Assembly: GCA_947625015.1 (NCBI GenBank)
Contig: CANQMR010000001.1
Coordinates: 35,624-99,623, forward strand
Source of the DNA: an uncultured Lachnospiraceae bacterium
GTDB taxonomy: Bacteria; Bacillota; Clostridia; Lachnospirales; Lachnospiraceae
Direction of reading: 5' to 3'
Length of the DNA: 64,000 bases
The notes beneath the pieces are model-generated. The model made no database searches, had not been told where the DNA came from, and worked only from the letters and a program-made list of their open reading frames with translations. Both the position numbers and the translations under genes were made by a program. Of this stretch, positions 43,741-53,410 are shown in pieces; position 1 is the stretch's first letter, and every line of letters starts with the position of its first letter.

Positions 43741-45123
43741 ATGTCTGAGTTAATGCTTGCATTAGCACAAATCGAAAAGGAAAAAGGAATATCAAGAGAG
43801 GTAATTATCGAAGCAATTGAGAAATCTTTGTTAGATGCTTGTAAAAAGGATTTTGGCAAGAGCGATAATATTTCTGTGAATATGAACCGGGACACAGGTG
43901 ACATCGAGGTGTTCGCCGCAAAGACGGTTGTCAAAGAGGTGGAGGACCCGGCAGGAGAGATTTCTTTAGAGGATGCTTTAATGATTAATTCCAAATATGC
44001 TGAGGGAGATACCGTTAATATTGAGATTACCCCGCAGAATTTTGGTCGTATTGCAGCGCAGCAGGCAAGAAGCGTAATTGTGCAGACGATTAAAGAGGAG
44101 GAGAAGAAAGCCCTGTATGAGCATTTTTACTGCAAGGAAAAAGATGTGGTGACCGGTGTGGTACAGCGCTATGTGGGCAAGAATATTTCCGTCAGCTTAG
44201 ATGACAGGATGGACGCCCTTCTGATGGAAAATGAGCAGATTAAGTCAGAACACTATAAGCCCACAGACCGGATTAAATTATATATTGTGGGAGTGAAGGA
44301 GACGAATAAGGGACCAAAGGTAATTGTATCAAGAACCCACCCGGAGCTGGTAAAACGGCTATTTGAAAAGGAAGTGGCGGAGGTTGCCGACGGTACGGTG
44401 GAGATCAAATCCATTTCCAGAGAGGCCGGTTCCCGTTCCAAGATTGCAGTATGGTCCAACGATCCGAATGTCGACCCGGTTGGCGCCTGCGTGGGAATGA
44501 ACGGAAACCGCGTTAATGCGATTGTGGATGATTTGGGCGGAGAGAAGATTGATATTATCACATGGAGCGAGGATCCGGAAATCTTTATTGAAAATGCCTT
44601 AAGCCCCTCCAAGGTGGTATCCGTACGGGTGAATTCGGAGGAAAAGACAGCCTGGGTTGTGGTTCCGGATTATCAATTATCCCTTGCCATTGGTAAGGAA
44701 GGACAAAATGCAAGGCTGGCAGCCCGGCTTACCGGCTATAAGATAGATATTAAGAGCGAGTCACAGGCCAGAGAGGCATATCCTGACGGGTATTATGATG
44801 AAGATGAGTATTATGACGAATATGCCGACGAGGATGGATATTCTGATGAATATGCAGACGGGGAAGGCTACTCTGATGAGTATGCCGACGAAGAAGGTTA
44901 TTCCGATGAGTATGCTGATGAGGAAGGCTATGCTGATGAAGAAGGCTATGCCGACGAGGATGGAGAGTATGCTGACAGCGACGAATATGCCGACGAGGAT
45001 GGAGAGTATGCTGACAGCGACGAATATGTTGACGAGGATGGAGAGTATGCTGACAGTGAAGACTATGCCGACGAGGAAAATGATGAGGCTGACGCAGAGG
45101 ACGACGGCGAACCGGAGGAGTAA
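43741..45123 (+). CDS. nusA: Transcription elongation factor NusA with acidic repeat tail
   Basis: A 460-residue NusA. The N-terminal domain (~1-130) begins SELMLALAQIEKEKGIS; the S1 domain follows (VVTGVVQRYVGKNISVSLDD), then two KH domains with VGACVGMNGNRVNAIVDDL and SLAIGKEGQNARLAARLTGY. The normal Firmicute protein ends near residue 345. Here ~115 more residues form tandem acidic repeats such as YSDEYADEEG and EYADSDEYADEDG, with almost no basic residues. NusA modulates pausing, termination and antitermination. The tail is not an ordinary domain; it may be a disordered electrostatic extension. Confidence 0.95.
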   Translation: MSELMLALAQIEKEKGISREVIIEAIEKSLLDACKKDFGKSDNISVNMNRDTGDIEVFAAKTVVKEVEDPAGEISLEDALMINSKYAEGDTVNIEITPQNFGRIAAQQARSVIVQTIKEEEKKALYEHFYCKEKDVVTGVVQRYVGKNISVSLDDRMDALLMENEQIKSEHYKPTDRIKLYIVGVKETNKGPKVIVSRTHPELVKRLFEKEVAEVADGTVEIKSISREAGSRSKIAVWSNDPNVDPVGACVGMNGNRVNAIVDDLGGEKIDIITWSEDPEIFIENALSPSKVVSVRVNSEEKTAWVVVPDYQLSLAIGKEGQNARLAARLTGYKIDIKSESQAREAYPDGYYDEDEYYDEYADEDGYSDEYADGEGYSDEYADEEGYSDEYADEEGYADEEGYADEDGEYADSDEYADEDGEYADSDEYVDEDGEYADSEDYADEENDEADAEDDGEPEE

Positions 45124-45239
45124 CTGCATGGACAAATTAACAGCAGGGAAAAACGGAAGCAGTTTCTGCATAGGCAAAACAATGACTGCATAAGTTTTTA
45201 GGATAGGCAGAACATAGATTAGATAGGATGTGATAGACA

Positions 45240-45512
45240 ATGGCAAAAAAAACACCGCTCCGTAAATGTATTGGCTGTGGTGAAATGATAGCAAAAAAGG
45301 ATATGCTGCGGGTTATCCGCACGAAAGACTATGAGATTAAGTTAGACCCTACCGGCAAGGAAAACGGCAGAGGGGCATATCTGCATTTTAACAGGGATTG
45401 TCTGGAAAAGGCTGTCAAAACCAAAGGTCTGGAGCGTTCTTTTAAAATGTCCATCGGACCGGACATCTACGAGACTTTAAGTAAGGAGTTGATGGACATT
45501 GAACAAAAATAA
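45240..45512 (+). CDS. ylxR: YlxR/RnpM family protein
   Basis: A 90-residue DUF448 protein. The signature RKCIGCGEMIAKKDMLRVIR and GRGAYLHFNRDCLEKA is intact. B. subtilis YlxR has been renamed RnpM, a modulator of RNase P. It lies between nusA and the L7Ae-like gene, as usual. Confidence 0.92.
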   Translation: MAKKTPLRKCIGCGEMIAKKDMLRVIRTKDYEIKLDPTGKENGRGAYLHFNRDCLEKAVKTKGLERSFKMSIGPDIYETLSKELMDIEQK

Positions 45513-45825
45513 AGTGTTGTCCATGTTAGGACTGGCGACTAAGGCAGGGAAAACCGCAACCGGGGAATTTTCCACAGAAAAGGCAGTAAAAAGCGGTAAG
45601 GCAAGGCTTGTGTTAGTCGCAGGAGACGCGTCGGACAATACCAAAAAGAAATTCCGTAATATGTGCAGCTACTATCAGGTAGAGTACAGGGAATATTCAG
45701 ATAAGGATTCCCTTGGCAATGCCTGCGGCAAAGAGACAAGGGCGTCGCTGGCCATAACGGATGAGGGCTTCGCAAAAGCCCTGGGCAAACAGATTGATAG
45801 TATAGATCACTTGGAGGTGCAGTAA
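45499..45825 (+). CDS. L7Ae-family RNA-binding protein (YlxQ-like)
   Basis: A 108-residue L7Ae/L30e/S12e family protein binding kink-turn RNA. Conserved parts are LSMLGLATKAGKTATGEFS, VLVAGDASDNTKKKF and SLAITDEGFAKAL. It begins with TTG at 45499, overlapping ylxR, and is followed directly by infB. YlxQ/RplGA-type proteins occur at this place in most Firmicutes; the precise role is not settled. Confidence 0.85.
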   Translation: MNKNKVLSMLGLATKAGKTATGEFSTEKAVKSGKARLVLVAGDASDNTKKKFRNMCSYYQVEYREYSDKDSLGNACGKETRASLAITDEGFAKALGKQIDSIDHLEVQ

Positions 45826-48645
45826 TTGGCGAAGATTAGAATATATGAATTAGCAAAAAGTCTGGAAAAAGACAGCAAAGAGATTATTGAGATATTGAAA
45901 AAAAATGGCGTGGAAGTCAAGAACCATATGAGTTCAGTGACCGAGGAGGAAGCGCAGAAGGTACGGGATCGTTTTTCCGGTAAAAAAGCAGTAAAGGGAG
46001 AAACGGCAAAACCGGCAGCCAAAGCAGAAGCAGCGAAACCGGCGGCAAAGCCGGAAGCAGCGAAATCCGCAGCAAAGGCAGAAACAGCGAAACCGGCAAC
46101 AGCAAAACCCGCAGCAAAGCCGGAGGCAGCAAACCCTGCGGCAAAAGCAGAGCCGGTAAGACCGGCAGCCAAGGCGGAGCCTGCGCGGCGTCCGGAAGGA
46201 GGCGTTTCCCAGAATCCGGTGCGCCGGGAAGGGGAAAGAAGACCACAGGCAGGAAGCGGAATGCGTCGTGAGGACGGAAGACCGCAGCCAGGCGGAATGC
46301 ACCGGGAAGGCGAGAGAAGACCGCAGCCAGGCGGAATGCGTCGTGAGGACGGAAGACCACAGGCAGGAAGCGGAGTGCGACGGGAAGATGGAAGACCGCA
46401 GCCAGGCGGAATGCGTCGGGAAGGCGAGAGAAGACCGCAGGGCGACAGACGGGAATTTGGCGGGATGCGGCGGGAAGGCGAGAGAAGACCGCAGGGCGAC
46501 AGACGGGAGTTTGGCGGGATGCGCCGGGAAGGCGAGAGAAGACCGCAGGGCGACAGACGGGAATTTGGCGGCCCCCGCAGAGAAGGCGACCGTAACGGCA
46601 GACCCCAGGGAGAACGCCGGGATTTTGGCGGGAACCGTAATGGAAGACGGGATGACAGGCGGGAGGAAAAACTTTCTATTTCCGCGCCAATGGACCGGGC
46701 TTCTATTGACAGGGACCGTATGGACCGGCATAAGGATAAGGACCGGAAAGAACGGGAGAAAAACTCTCTTTATGAAGATGGCGACAGCAGAAAGAAAAAC
46801 CGCAGAAAAGATGAGCATTTTACCGTAAAAGGCACGAAGCCGGTGAAGAAACCGGTTGTTAAGCAAAAGCCAAAGGAGCCGGAGGAGCCGGTAATCCGAA
46901 CCATTGAATTGCCGGAGACGCTGACCGTACAGGAATTGGCAGATAAGATTAAAACGCCGGTTTCCCAGCTAATCAAGAAGCTGTTCTTAGCCGGAGAGAT
47001 GGTCACAGTCAATACGGATTTGGATTTTGAAAAGGCAGCGGAGATTGCCTTAGAATATAACTGTATCGCAGAGGAAGAGGTTAAGGTTGACGTCATTGAG
47101 GAGATGTTAAAAGAAGAAGAGGAGGATGAAGCCTTATTGAAGGAGCGCCCGCCGGTTGTCTGTGTTATGGGACACGTTGACCATGGTAAGACCTCGCTGC
47201 TTGATGCCATCAGGGAGACCTCTGTTACCTCCGCCGAGGCCGGTGGAATTACCCAGCATATCGGCGCTTATACCGTTGAGGCCAATGGACAGCAGATTAC
47301 CTTTTTGGATACGCCGGGCCATGAAGCATTTACCGCTATGCGTATGAGGGGAGCCCAGTCTACGGATATTGCAATCTTAGTGGTGGCGGCAGATGACGGC
47401 GTTATGCCGCAGACAGTGGAGGCTATTAACCATGCCAAGGCTGCCGGCATTGAAATTATAGTGGCAGTCAATAAGATTGATAAGGAAAGCGCCAATGTAG
47501 AGCGGGTTAAACAGGAGCTTGTGGAGTATGAACTGATTGCCGAGGACTGGGGCGGTTCTACGGTATTTTGTCCGGTGTCTGCCCATACGAAGGAAGGTAT
47601 CGACAATCTGTTGGAAATGATTCTTCTGACAGCCGAGGTATTAGAGTTAAAGGCAAATCCGAACCGGAAGGCAAGAGGAATTGTCATAGAGGCAGAGCTT
47701 GACAAGGGCCGGGGACCTGTCGCTACCATGCTGGTACAAAAGGGAACCCTAAAGGTCGGCGACACCATAGCTGTGGGAAGTTCCTACGGAAGAGTCAGGG
47801 CCATGATTAATGATAAGGGACAGAATGTGAAAGAAGCAGGTCCTTCCCAGCCCGTAGAGATTTTGGGATTAAACGGCGTGCCGGATGCAGGCGAGATTTT
47901 CGTCGCCACAAAGAACGAAAAAGAGGCCCGTTCCATGGCTGAGACTTATATTGCCTGTGATAAGGAAAAACTTTTGGCAGAAACAAAGTCAAAGATGTCC
48001 CTTGACGATCTCTTTAGTCAGATTCAGGCAGGAAATGTGAAGGAATTAAATCTGGTGGTGAAAGCGGATGTACAGGGTTCGGTGGAAGCAGTGAAACAGA
48101 GTCTGCTTAAACTTTCCAACGAGGAAGTCGTGATTAAGGTAATCCATGCCGGTGTCGGCGCCATTAACGAGTCGGACGTCATTTTAGCTTCAGCCTCTAA
48201 TGCGATTATTATCGGCTTCAATGTCCGTCCGGATGTTCAGGCCAAGAGCGTGGCAGAGCGGGAGAAAGTGGATTTACGGCTTTATAAGGTTATCTATAAT
48301 GCTATTGAGGATATTGAGGCAGCGATGAAGGGTATGTTGGATCCTGTTTACGAGGAACAGATAACCGGTCATCTGGTGGTACGCCAGACATTTAAGGCCT
48401 CCGGCGTGGGCACGATTGCAGGCTCCTTTGTATTGGACGGCCTGATTAAGCGTTCCTCTTCTGTCCGCGTTACAAGAGACGGGGAGCAGATATATGACGG
48501 GCCTTTGGCGTCCTTAAAGCGGTTTAAGGATGATGTGAAGGAAGTAAAAAATGGTTTCGAGTGCGGTATTGTTCTGGAAGATTTCAATGACTTAAAAGAG
48601 GATGACCAGCTGGAAGCCTATGAAATGGTGGAGGTACCCAGATAG
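45826..48645 (+). CDS. infB: Translation initiation factor IF-2
   Basis: A 939-residue GTPase that brings initiator tRNA to the 30S subunit. The N-terminal IF2 motif ([20 protein letters not shown]) is followed by a long disordered stretch: Lys/Ala/Glu/Pro repeats (~60-125) then Arg/Gly/Gln repeats (~125-270) including three near-exact [18 protein letters not shown] units. The second IF2_N domain is near 362-415. The G domain starts near residue 443 with [14 protein letters not shown], then [12 protein letters not shown] and AVNKIDKE. Domains II, III and IV follow. The start is TTG at 45826, immediately after ylxQ. The repeats are expected in infB but are unusually regular here. Confidence 0.96.
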   Translation: MAKIRIYELAKSLEKDSKEIIEILKKNGVEVKNHMSSVTEEEAQKVRDRFSGKKAVKGETAKPAAKAEAAKPAAKPEAAKSAAKAETAKPATAKPAAKPEAANPAAKAEPVRPAAKAEPARRPEGGVSQNPVRREGERRPQAGSGMRREDGRPQPGGMHREGERRPQPGGMRREDGRPQAGSGVRREDGRPQPGGMRREGERRPQGDRREFGGMRREGERRPQGDRREFGGMRREGERRPQGDRREFGGPRREGDRNGRPQGERRDFGGNRNGRRDDRREEKLSISAPMDRASIDRDRMDRHKDKDRKEREKNSLYEDGDSRKKNRRKDEHFTVKGTKPVKKPVVKQKPKEPEEPVIRTIELPETLTVQELADKIKTPVSQLIKKLFLAGEMVTVNTDLDFEKAAEIALEYNCIAEEEVKVDVIEEMLKEEEEDEALLKERPPVVCVMGHVDHGKTSLLDAIRETSVTSAEAGGITQHIGAYTVEANGQQITFLDTPGHEAFTAMRMRGAQSTDIAILVVAADDGVMPQTVEAINHAKAAGIEIIVAVNKIDKESANVERVKQELVEYELIAEDWGGSTVFCPVSAHTKEGIDNLLEMILLTAEVLELKANPNRKARGIVIEAELDKGRGPVATMLVQKGTLKVGDTIAVGSSYGRVRAMINDKGQNVKEAGPSQPVEILGLNGVPDAGEIFVATKNEKEARSMAETYIACDKEKLLAETKSKMSLDDLFSQIQAGNVKELNLVVKADVQGSVEAVKQSLLKLSNEEVVIKVIHAGVGAINESDVILASASNAIIIGFNVRPDVQAKSVAEREKVDLRLYKVIYNAIEDIEAAMKGMLDPVYEEQITGHLVVRQTFKASGVGTIAGSFVLDGLIKRSSSVRVTRDGEQIYDGPLASLKRFKDDVKEVKNGFECGIVLEDFNDLKEDDQLEAYEMVEVPR

Positions 48646-48646
48646 C

Positions 48647-49027
48647 ATGAAACGCACAAATATTAAAGGCACGCGCATTAATGGTGAGGTACAAAAGGAG
48701 CTTTCCCGGATTATCAGCCGGGAGATAAAAGATCCGAGAATCCACCCCATGACCTCGGTAACGCAGGTTATGGTGACGCAGGATTTAAAGGAATGTAAGG
48801 CGTATATTTCTGTGTTGGGAGATGAAAAGGCCCAGGCGGATACCCTAGAGGGATTAAGGAGTGCCACAGGCTATATCCGGCGGGAATTAGCCCACAGCAT
48901 TAATCTGCGGAATACGCCGGAGATTACCTTTATTATAGACCAGTCCATTGAATATGCGATTAATATGTCAAAGAAAATTGATGATGTCATAAGCAAACAG
49001 AAGGATTCGGAAAAACCGGAGGAATAG
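48647..49027 (+). CDS. rbfA: 30S ribosome-binding factor RbfA
   Basis: A 126-residue cold-adaptation and 30S maturation factor. The pattern VQKELSRIISREIKDPRIH, VTQVMVTQDLKECKAYISV and RRELAHSINLRNTPEITFII is diagnostic. I chose ATG 48647, 2 nt from the infB stop, with GGTGGAGG upstream. It precedes the DHH-family nrnA-like gene. Confidence 0.95.
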   Translation: MKRTNIKGTRINGEVQKELSRIISREIKDPRIHPMTSVTQVMVTQDLKECKAYISVLGDEKAQADTLEGLRSATGYIRRELAHSINLRNTPEITFIIDQSIEYAINMSKKIDDVISKQKDSEKPEE

Positions 49028-49034
49028 GGACGCC

Positions 49035-49994
49035 ATGAATGATTTTATAAAAGAGATAGAGGCGGCAAACAGCATAGTGGTATTGGGACATTTAAGGCCG
49101 GACGGCGACTGCGTGGGCTCCTGTCTTGGCGTTTATAACTATGTACTTGACAATTACCCGGATAAGCGGGTGGATATTTATTTAGACGCCTTTAAAGAGG
49201 AGTTTATGTTCCTGCGGGGAGCAGATAAAATCCGGCATGAAAAACAGGATATTGCCTATGATCTGTGTCTGTCTTTGGACAGCGGGGATTTAGACCGCCA
49301 TGGAGAATTTGTCTCCTACTATCATTCGGCCAATCGGAGGATATGTGTGGATCACCATGTCAGCAATCAGGGCTTTGGAGACCTCTGTTATCTGAAAACC
49401 GAGTGCTGCGCTACGGCCGAGGCATTATTTACCCTGTTTGAAGAAGATAAAATAGGGATGGAATGCGCGGAATGTCTCTATCTTGGAATTGTTCATGATA
49501 CGGGAGTATTTAAATTCAATAATACAACCAGACAGACTATGGAAATTGCCGGCGTCCTGATAGAAAAGGGAGCCAGAAGTACTCTGGTTATTGACGGAAC
49601 TTTTTACCGGAAGACCTTTAAACAGAACAAAATGCTGGCAAAAGCCTTAGACGCGGCATATCTGTGCGCAGATGGCAAGATTATTGTCTCCTGTCTGACG
49701 AAAGATGTATTTGATGAATATGAAGCTACCAATCTGGATACAGACGGGGTTGTAGACGCCCTGCGGATTACGGACGGGGTAGAGTGCGCCCTCTGGCTGT
49801 ATGAGTATCCCAATCAGGGCACATTTAAATGTTCCATGCGCTCAAATGAGATTGTGGATGTGAGTAAGATTGCCTGTACCTTAGGCGGCGGAGGGCATAT
49901 ACGGGCTGCCGGCTGTGAGGTGTCCGGGGATAAGCAGAGCATTATAGAAAAGATAACCGGCATGATGGAACAACAACTGAAGGCGGCAATTTAG
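49035..49994 (+). CDS. nrnA: DHH-family oligoribonuclease/pAp phosphatase (NrnA-like)
   Basis: A 319-residue phosphoesterase that degrades very short RNA and 3',5'-bisphosphate nucleotides. The DHH domain has GHLRPDGDCVGS, SLDSGDLDRHG, the DHH motif in CVDHHVSNQGFGDL and GIVHDTGVFKFNNT. The C-terminal DHHA1 domain ends in GGGGHIRAAGCEVSG. The position between rbfA and truB is usual in Firmicutes. Confidence 0.93.
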   Translation: MNDFIKEIEAANSIVVLGHLRPDGDCVGSCLGVYNYVLDNYPDKRVDIYLDAFKEEFMFLRGADKIRHEKQDIAYDLCLSLDSGDLDRHGEFVSYYHSANRRICVDHHVSNQGFGDLCYLKTECCATAEALFTLFEEDKIGMECAECLYLGIVHDTGVFKFNNTTRQTMEIAGVLIEKGARSTLVIDGTFYRKTFKQNKMLAKALDAAYLCADGKIIVSCLTKDVFDEYEATNLDTDGVVDALRITDGVECALWLYEYPNQGTFKCSMRSNEIVDVSKIACTLGGGGHIRAAGCEVSGDKQSIIEKITGMMEQQLKAAI

Positions 49995-50065
49995 CGGGTG
50001 CAGCTGAAAACGGCATTTTAACTGGTGCAGCAGATACAAAATATAAAGGAAAACGGAGAGCCGGT

Positions 50066-50983
50066 ATGTATGACGGTGTAATCAATATATATAAGGAGCC
50101 GGGCTTTACCTCCTTTGATGTGGTGGCAAAGCTGCGGGGAATTTTGAAACAGAAAAAAATAGGACATACCGGAACTTTAGATCCGGATGCGGAAGGCGTG
50201 CTGGTGGTATGTCTCGGAAAGGCAACCAAATTATGCGAGATGCTGACCGATAAGGATAAAAGCTATGAAGCGGTCTTATTGTTAGGGAAGACAACGGATA
50301 CAGAGGATATTTCCGGTAAGATATTGGAAACCCAAGAGGTAACGGCAACCGAGCAACAGGTTGAGGAGGCTGTTTTATCCTTTGTCGGGGAATATGAACA
50401 GATTCCGCCTATGTATTCAGCAATTAAGGTGAATGGAAAAAAACTTTACGAACTGGCAAGGCAGGGAATGGAAATTGAGAGAACGCCGAGAAAAGTAGTG
50501 ATTCATGAAATTGAAATACTTTCCATAGAACTTCCCCGGGTTACCTTCAGGGTACGCTGCGGGAAGGGGACGTATATCCGAAGCCTATGCAGGGATATAG
50601 GAAAGCGGTTAGGATGCGGCGGGGTAATGGAAAAGCTGATTCGTGACAGCGTATCCTGCCCGGAAACAGGGAAATCCTTTTTGGCGTCAGAAGCGCTTAC
50701 CTTGGGAGAAATCGAGCGTAAGGCGGCGGAGGGCGCACTTGGGGAACATATTCTTTCCATTGATTCCTTATTTCCGGCCATGCCAAAAGTGCAGGTAACG
50801 GAAGAAGGAAATAAAAAATTGCGCAATGGCAATATATTGAAAGCAAAGGATTTTGCCGATAATCATAGGGAGCTTAACGGCGATAACCGGTGCCTTGTCT
50901 ATGACGATAAGGGCTGTTTTATGGCGATTTACCGCTACGAGCAGGAATTACATGCCTGGAAGGCAGATAAGATGTTTATATAA
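50066..50983 (+). CDS. truB: tRNA pseudouridine-55 synthase TruB
   Basis: A 305-residue enzyme that makes the universal pseudouridine 55 in tRNA T loops. The catalytic region is KKIGHTGTLDPDAEGVLVVC with the active Asp, and QIPPMYSAIKVNGKKLYELAR follows. GGAGAG is 5 nt before ATG 50066. The 70 nt upstream contain a short imperfect tandem repeat (GGTGCAGC twice) with no gene. Confidence 0.96.
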   Translation: MYDGVINIYKEPGFTSFDVVAKLRGILKQKKIGHTGTLDPDAEGVLVVCLGKATKLCEMLTDKDKSYEAVLLLGKTTDTEDISGKILETQEVTATEQQVEEAVLSFVGEYEQIPPMYSAIKVNGKKLYELARQGMEIERTPRKVVIHEIEILSIELPRVTFRVRCGKGTYIRSLCRDIGKRLGCGGVMEKLIRDSVSCPETGKSFLASEALTLGEIERKAAEGALGEHILSIDSLFPAMPKVQVTEEGNKKLRNGNILKAKDFADNHRELNGDNRCLVYDDKGCFMAIYRYEQELHAWKADKMFI

Positions 50984-50995
50984 GGGGAAGACAGT

Positions 50996-51907
50996 ATGAT
51001 TTATTTACGAAATGATGAGGCAGAACAATTTCATACGGTGGGAACCGCAATAGCATTGGGAAAATTTGACGGTATCCATTTGGGACATCAGATGTTGATT
51101 GAAAATCTTTTGACAGAGCGGCGGAAGGGAAGAAAGACCTTAGTTTTTACTTTTGGACAGCTTCCTACGGATGTGATTACCGGCGGCGCCCACAGGGTAA
51201 TTTATACCCCGGAGGAAAAGGCCTATTATTTTGCAAGGCTTGGAATTGATATTTTGCTGGAGTATCCGTTTACCAAGGAGTTTGCCGCCTGCCCGCCGGA
51301 GGTTTTTGTGGAGGAATGTCTGGTAAAGCAGTTGGGCGTCCGTTCCGTCTATGTGGGGGAAGACTTCCACTTTGGCCGGGGAAGAAGCGGTAATGTCGGT
51401 CTTTTACGGCTTTTAGGGGCGGAGCACCATTTTGAGGTAAATGCTCTGACAAAACGGACACTGCATGGCAAAGTAGTCAGTTCAACGGTGATACGGGACA
51501 TGCTCGAATCCCATTTCCATATTGCCAATGAAATGCTGGGAAATCCTTATTTTGTATACAGTGAGGTAATCCATGGCAACCATTTGGGACATACCATAGG
51601 GTATCCTACAATTAACCAGAGCATACCGGAACAGAAGTTAGTGCCTTCGTTCGGCGTCTATGCAAGCCGGGTTATGATTGACGGAAATTATTATAAGGCA
51701 ATCAGTAATCTGGGGCAGAAGCCCACTGTGGAGGGAAAACATCAGACCGGACTGGAAACCCATATTTTAGACTATCATGGCAACCTGTACGGAAAGTGGA
51801 TTCAGACAGAGCTTTTATTCTATATCCGTCCGGAAGAAAAATTTTCAGACCTTAACGAATTAAAGGCCCAGATTGCCACCGACATTGAACTTATGCTCCA
51901 GGAATAA
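50996..51907 (+). CDS. ribF: Bifunctional riboflavin kinase/FAD synthetase RibF
   Basis: A 303-residue enzyme that phosphorylates riboflavin and adenylates FMN. The N-terminal FAD synthetase half has ALGKFDGIHLGHQ and VGEDFHFGRGRSGN and SSTVIRDML; the C-terminal kinase half has GNHLGHTIGYPTINQ and PSFGVYASRV. It starts 12 nt after truB. Palindrome copy 4 begins 8 nt after its stop, closing the rimP-to-ribF cluster. The expected rpsO does not follow. Confidence 0.95.
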   Translation: MIYLRNDEAEQFHTVGTAIALGKFDGIHLGHQMLIENLLTERRKGRKTLVFTFGQLPTDVITGGAHRVIYTPEEKAYYFARLGIDILLEYPFTKEFAACPPEVFVEECLVKQLGVRSVYVGEDFHFGRGRSGNVGLLRLLGAEHHFEVNALTKRTLHGKVVSSTVIRDMLESHFHIANEMLGNPYFVYSEVIHGNHLGHTIGYPTINQSIPEQKLVPSFGVYASRVMIDGNYYKAISNLGQKPTVEGKHQTGLETHILDYHGNLYGKWIQTELLFYIRPEEKFSDLNELKAQIATDIELMLQE

Positions 51908-51915
51908 AGTTCTCT

Positions 51916-52439
51916 CCTCCTATATTATGGACATATTTTCGGAGGCCCGCCTTCTCTTATCCGCCCCATGGAGGTAAATTACCGCCGCAAGGTAATCCTT
52001 ATCCCGATTTTCCCGACACGCGGTTTTTTAGAAATCCGCTGCTGGGCTCTCCTGCATATTGCACGTGCGAAGAAGTGTTTGAGCACCGGGTTTGGGGTGC
52101 TGGGCAAACATTATGCAGCCACGCTTGCGCTCTGTCGAAAACGCAACGGTACATAAGCGAAGGCCCTGTTAATTATATTTAACAGCAAATTTATCTTAGG
52201 GCCTTCGCAAGTACCGGCGTTTTCAAAGGGGCTGCAAATGTTTCCCAGTCACCCCTTCCCGGTGCGAGTTCTTCGTAAGCACGTGCAATCTAATATGCAG
52301 GAGACCCCGGCAGCAGGATTTCTTAAAACCGATGGCAGTGCGGGAAAATGGGAAAGGATTATCTTGCGGCGGTTTTACAAATAAAATTGGCGGATAAGAG
52401 AAGGCGGGCCCTAAAAGAAGAAGGCCATAATATAGGAGG
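51916..52439. repeat. Long palindromic element, copy 4 (B arm first)
   Basis: A ~524-nt palindrome between ribF and rpsB in the same orientation as copy 3. Outer stems: 51916-51930 with 52425-52439 (15 bp, perfect) and 51944-51965 with 52389-52410 (22 bp, perfect). Neither matches the outer stems of other copies. The inner stem 52041-52060 pairs with 52292-52311 with one mismatch and one wobble. The apical stem 52157-52167 pairs with 52198-52208. The B arm carries the same CACGTGC and GTACATAAGCG blocks as copies 1 and 2. No T-run follows. Confidence 0.9.
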
Positions 52440-52472
52440 GGAGGGTTTATTGGGAGAAAATGAAAAAAGTTC

Positions 52473-52501
52473 TTGTGGAATCGGCAGGGGTATGCTATAA
52501 T
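52473..52501 (+). promoter_or_regulatory. rpsB promoter
   Basis: TTGTGG (52473-52478), 17-nt spacer, TATAAT (52496-52501) with TG at -15/-14. It lies 34 nt beyond palindrome copy 4. Confidence 0.8.
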
Positions 52502-52618
52502 GGCAGGCGGTAAAAAAATACACAGCGGTGGATTTCCCAAATGGGTGCAGGAAGCATAAGGTGCGGAATGTTTTTGGGAGGAAGAATCCGCTGGAGGAAG
52601 AACCTAGGAGGTATATTT
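52502..52618 (+). promoter_or_regulatory. Possible structured leader of rpsB
   Basis: A 117-nt leader. CAGCGGTGGATT (about 52522-52533) can pair with AATCCGCTGG (52585-52594). Autoregulatory leaders are known for rpsB in several bacteria; whether this is one is inference. AGGAGG precedes the ATG. Confidence 0.35.
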
Positions 52619-53383
52619 ATGAGCGTTATTTCAATGAAGCAGTTATTGGAAGCAGGTGTGCATTTCGGACACCAGACAAGAAGATGGAACCCTAAGATGG
52701 CGGAGTACATTTATACCGAGCGTAACGGCATCTACATTATTGACTTGCAGAAGTCAGTCGGCAAAGTAGATGAGGCTTACGAGGCAATTAAGAAGTGTGC
52801 TTCAGAGGGCGGTAAGATTTTATTTGTGGGAACGAAGAAGCAGGCGCAGGATTCTGTCAAGACAGAGGCAGAGCGCTGCGGAATGTTCTATGTGAATGAG
52901 AGATGGTTAGGCGGTATGCTGACGAACTGGAAGACGATTGAGACGCGTATCGCAACCTTAAAGAAGTATGAGAAGATGGAAGAGGACGGAACCTTTGAGG
53001 TTCTGCCGAAGAAAGAGGTCATCAATATCCGCAAGCAGATGGATAAGCTGCAGAAGAACTTAGGCGGTATTAAAGAGATGGGCGGTATTCCGGATATGAT
53101 TTTCGTGGTAGATCCCCGCAAGGAAAGAATCTGTATTCAGGAAGCACATTCTCTGGGTATTCCTTTGGTTGGTATTGCAGATACAAACTGTGATCCGGAG
53201 GAACTGGATTATGTAATCCCCGGTAATGATGATGCTATCCGCGCAGTAAAATTAATCGTTGCCAAGATGGCAGACGCGGTAATTGAGGCTAATCAGGGTG
53301 AAGATGCTTTTGCGGAAGACAGCGAAGAGCCTGCTACAGAAAGTGTAGAAGAGACAGAAGAAGCTGAGGCAGCAGCAGAATAA
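52619..53383 (+). CDS. rpsB: 30S ribosomal protein S2
   Basis: A 254-residue S2. The start [20 protein letters not shown] and the motifs [20 protein letters not shown] and [20 protein letters not shown] are typical. I start at ATG 52619 after CTAGGAGG; an upstream in-frame ATG at 52541 lies in the leader. The C-terminal ~30 residues are Glu/Ala-rich and extra. The gene is paired with tsf. Confidence 0.96.
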   Translation: MSVISMKQLLEAGVHFGHQTRRWNPKMAEYIYTERNGIYIIDLQKSVGKVDEAYEAIKKCASEGGKILFVGTKKQAQDSVKTEAERCGMFYVNERWLGGMLTNWKTIETRIATLKKYEKMEEDGTFEVLPKKEVINIRKQMDKLQKNLGGIKEMGGIPDMIFVVDPRKERICIQEAHSLGIPLVGIADTNCDPEELDYVIPGNDDAIRAVKLIVAKMADAVIEANQGEDAFAEDSEEPATESVEETEEAEAAAE

Positions 53384-53410
53384 TCAATAGATAATGGAGG
53401 ACGATAACAA

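Noticed and set aside
44761..45294. 177-codon hydrophobic ORF on the - strand opposite the nusA tail
   Set aside because: It is the antisense of GAT/GAA/TAT repeats and mirrors the acidic tail; no ribosome site or known fold.
44790..46640. Tandem repeats resembling a CRISPR array
   Set aside because: The repeats are in-frame codons of nusA and infB with no unique spacers and no cas genes.
45934..46866. Long - strand ORFs opposite the infB repeats
   Set aside because: Antisense of Arg/Gly/Ala-rich repeats; infB is clearly the real gene.
2101..52439. Long palindromes as ordinary intrinsic terminators
   Set aside because: They are far too long, lack T-runs after the outer stem, and hold conserved unpaired blocks.
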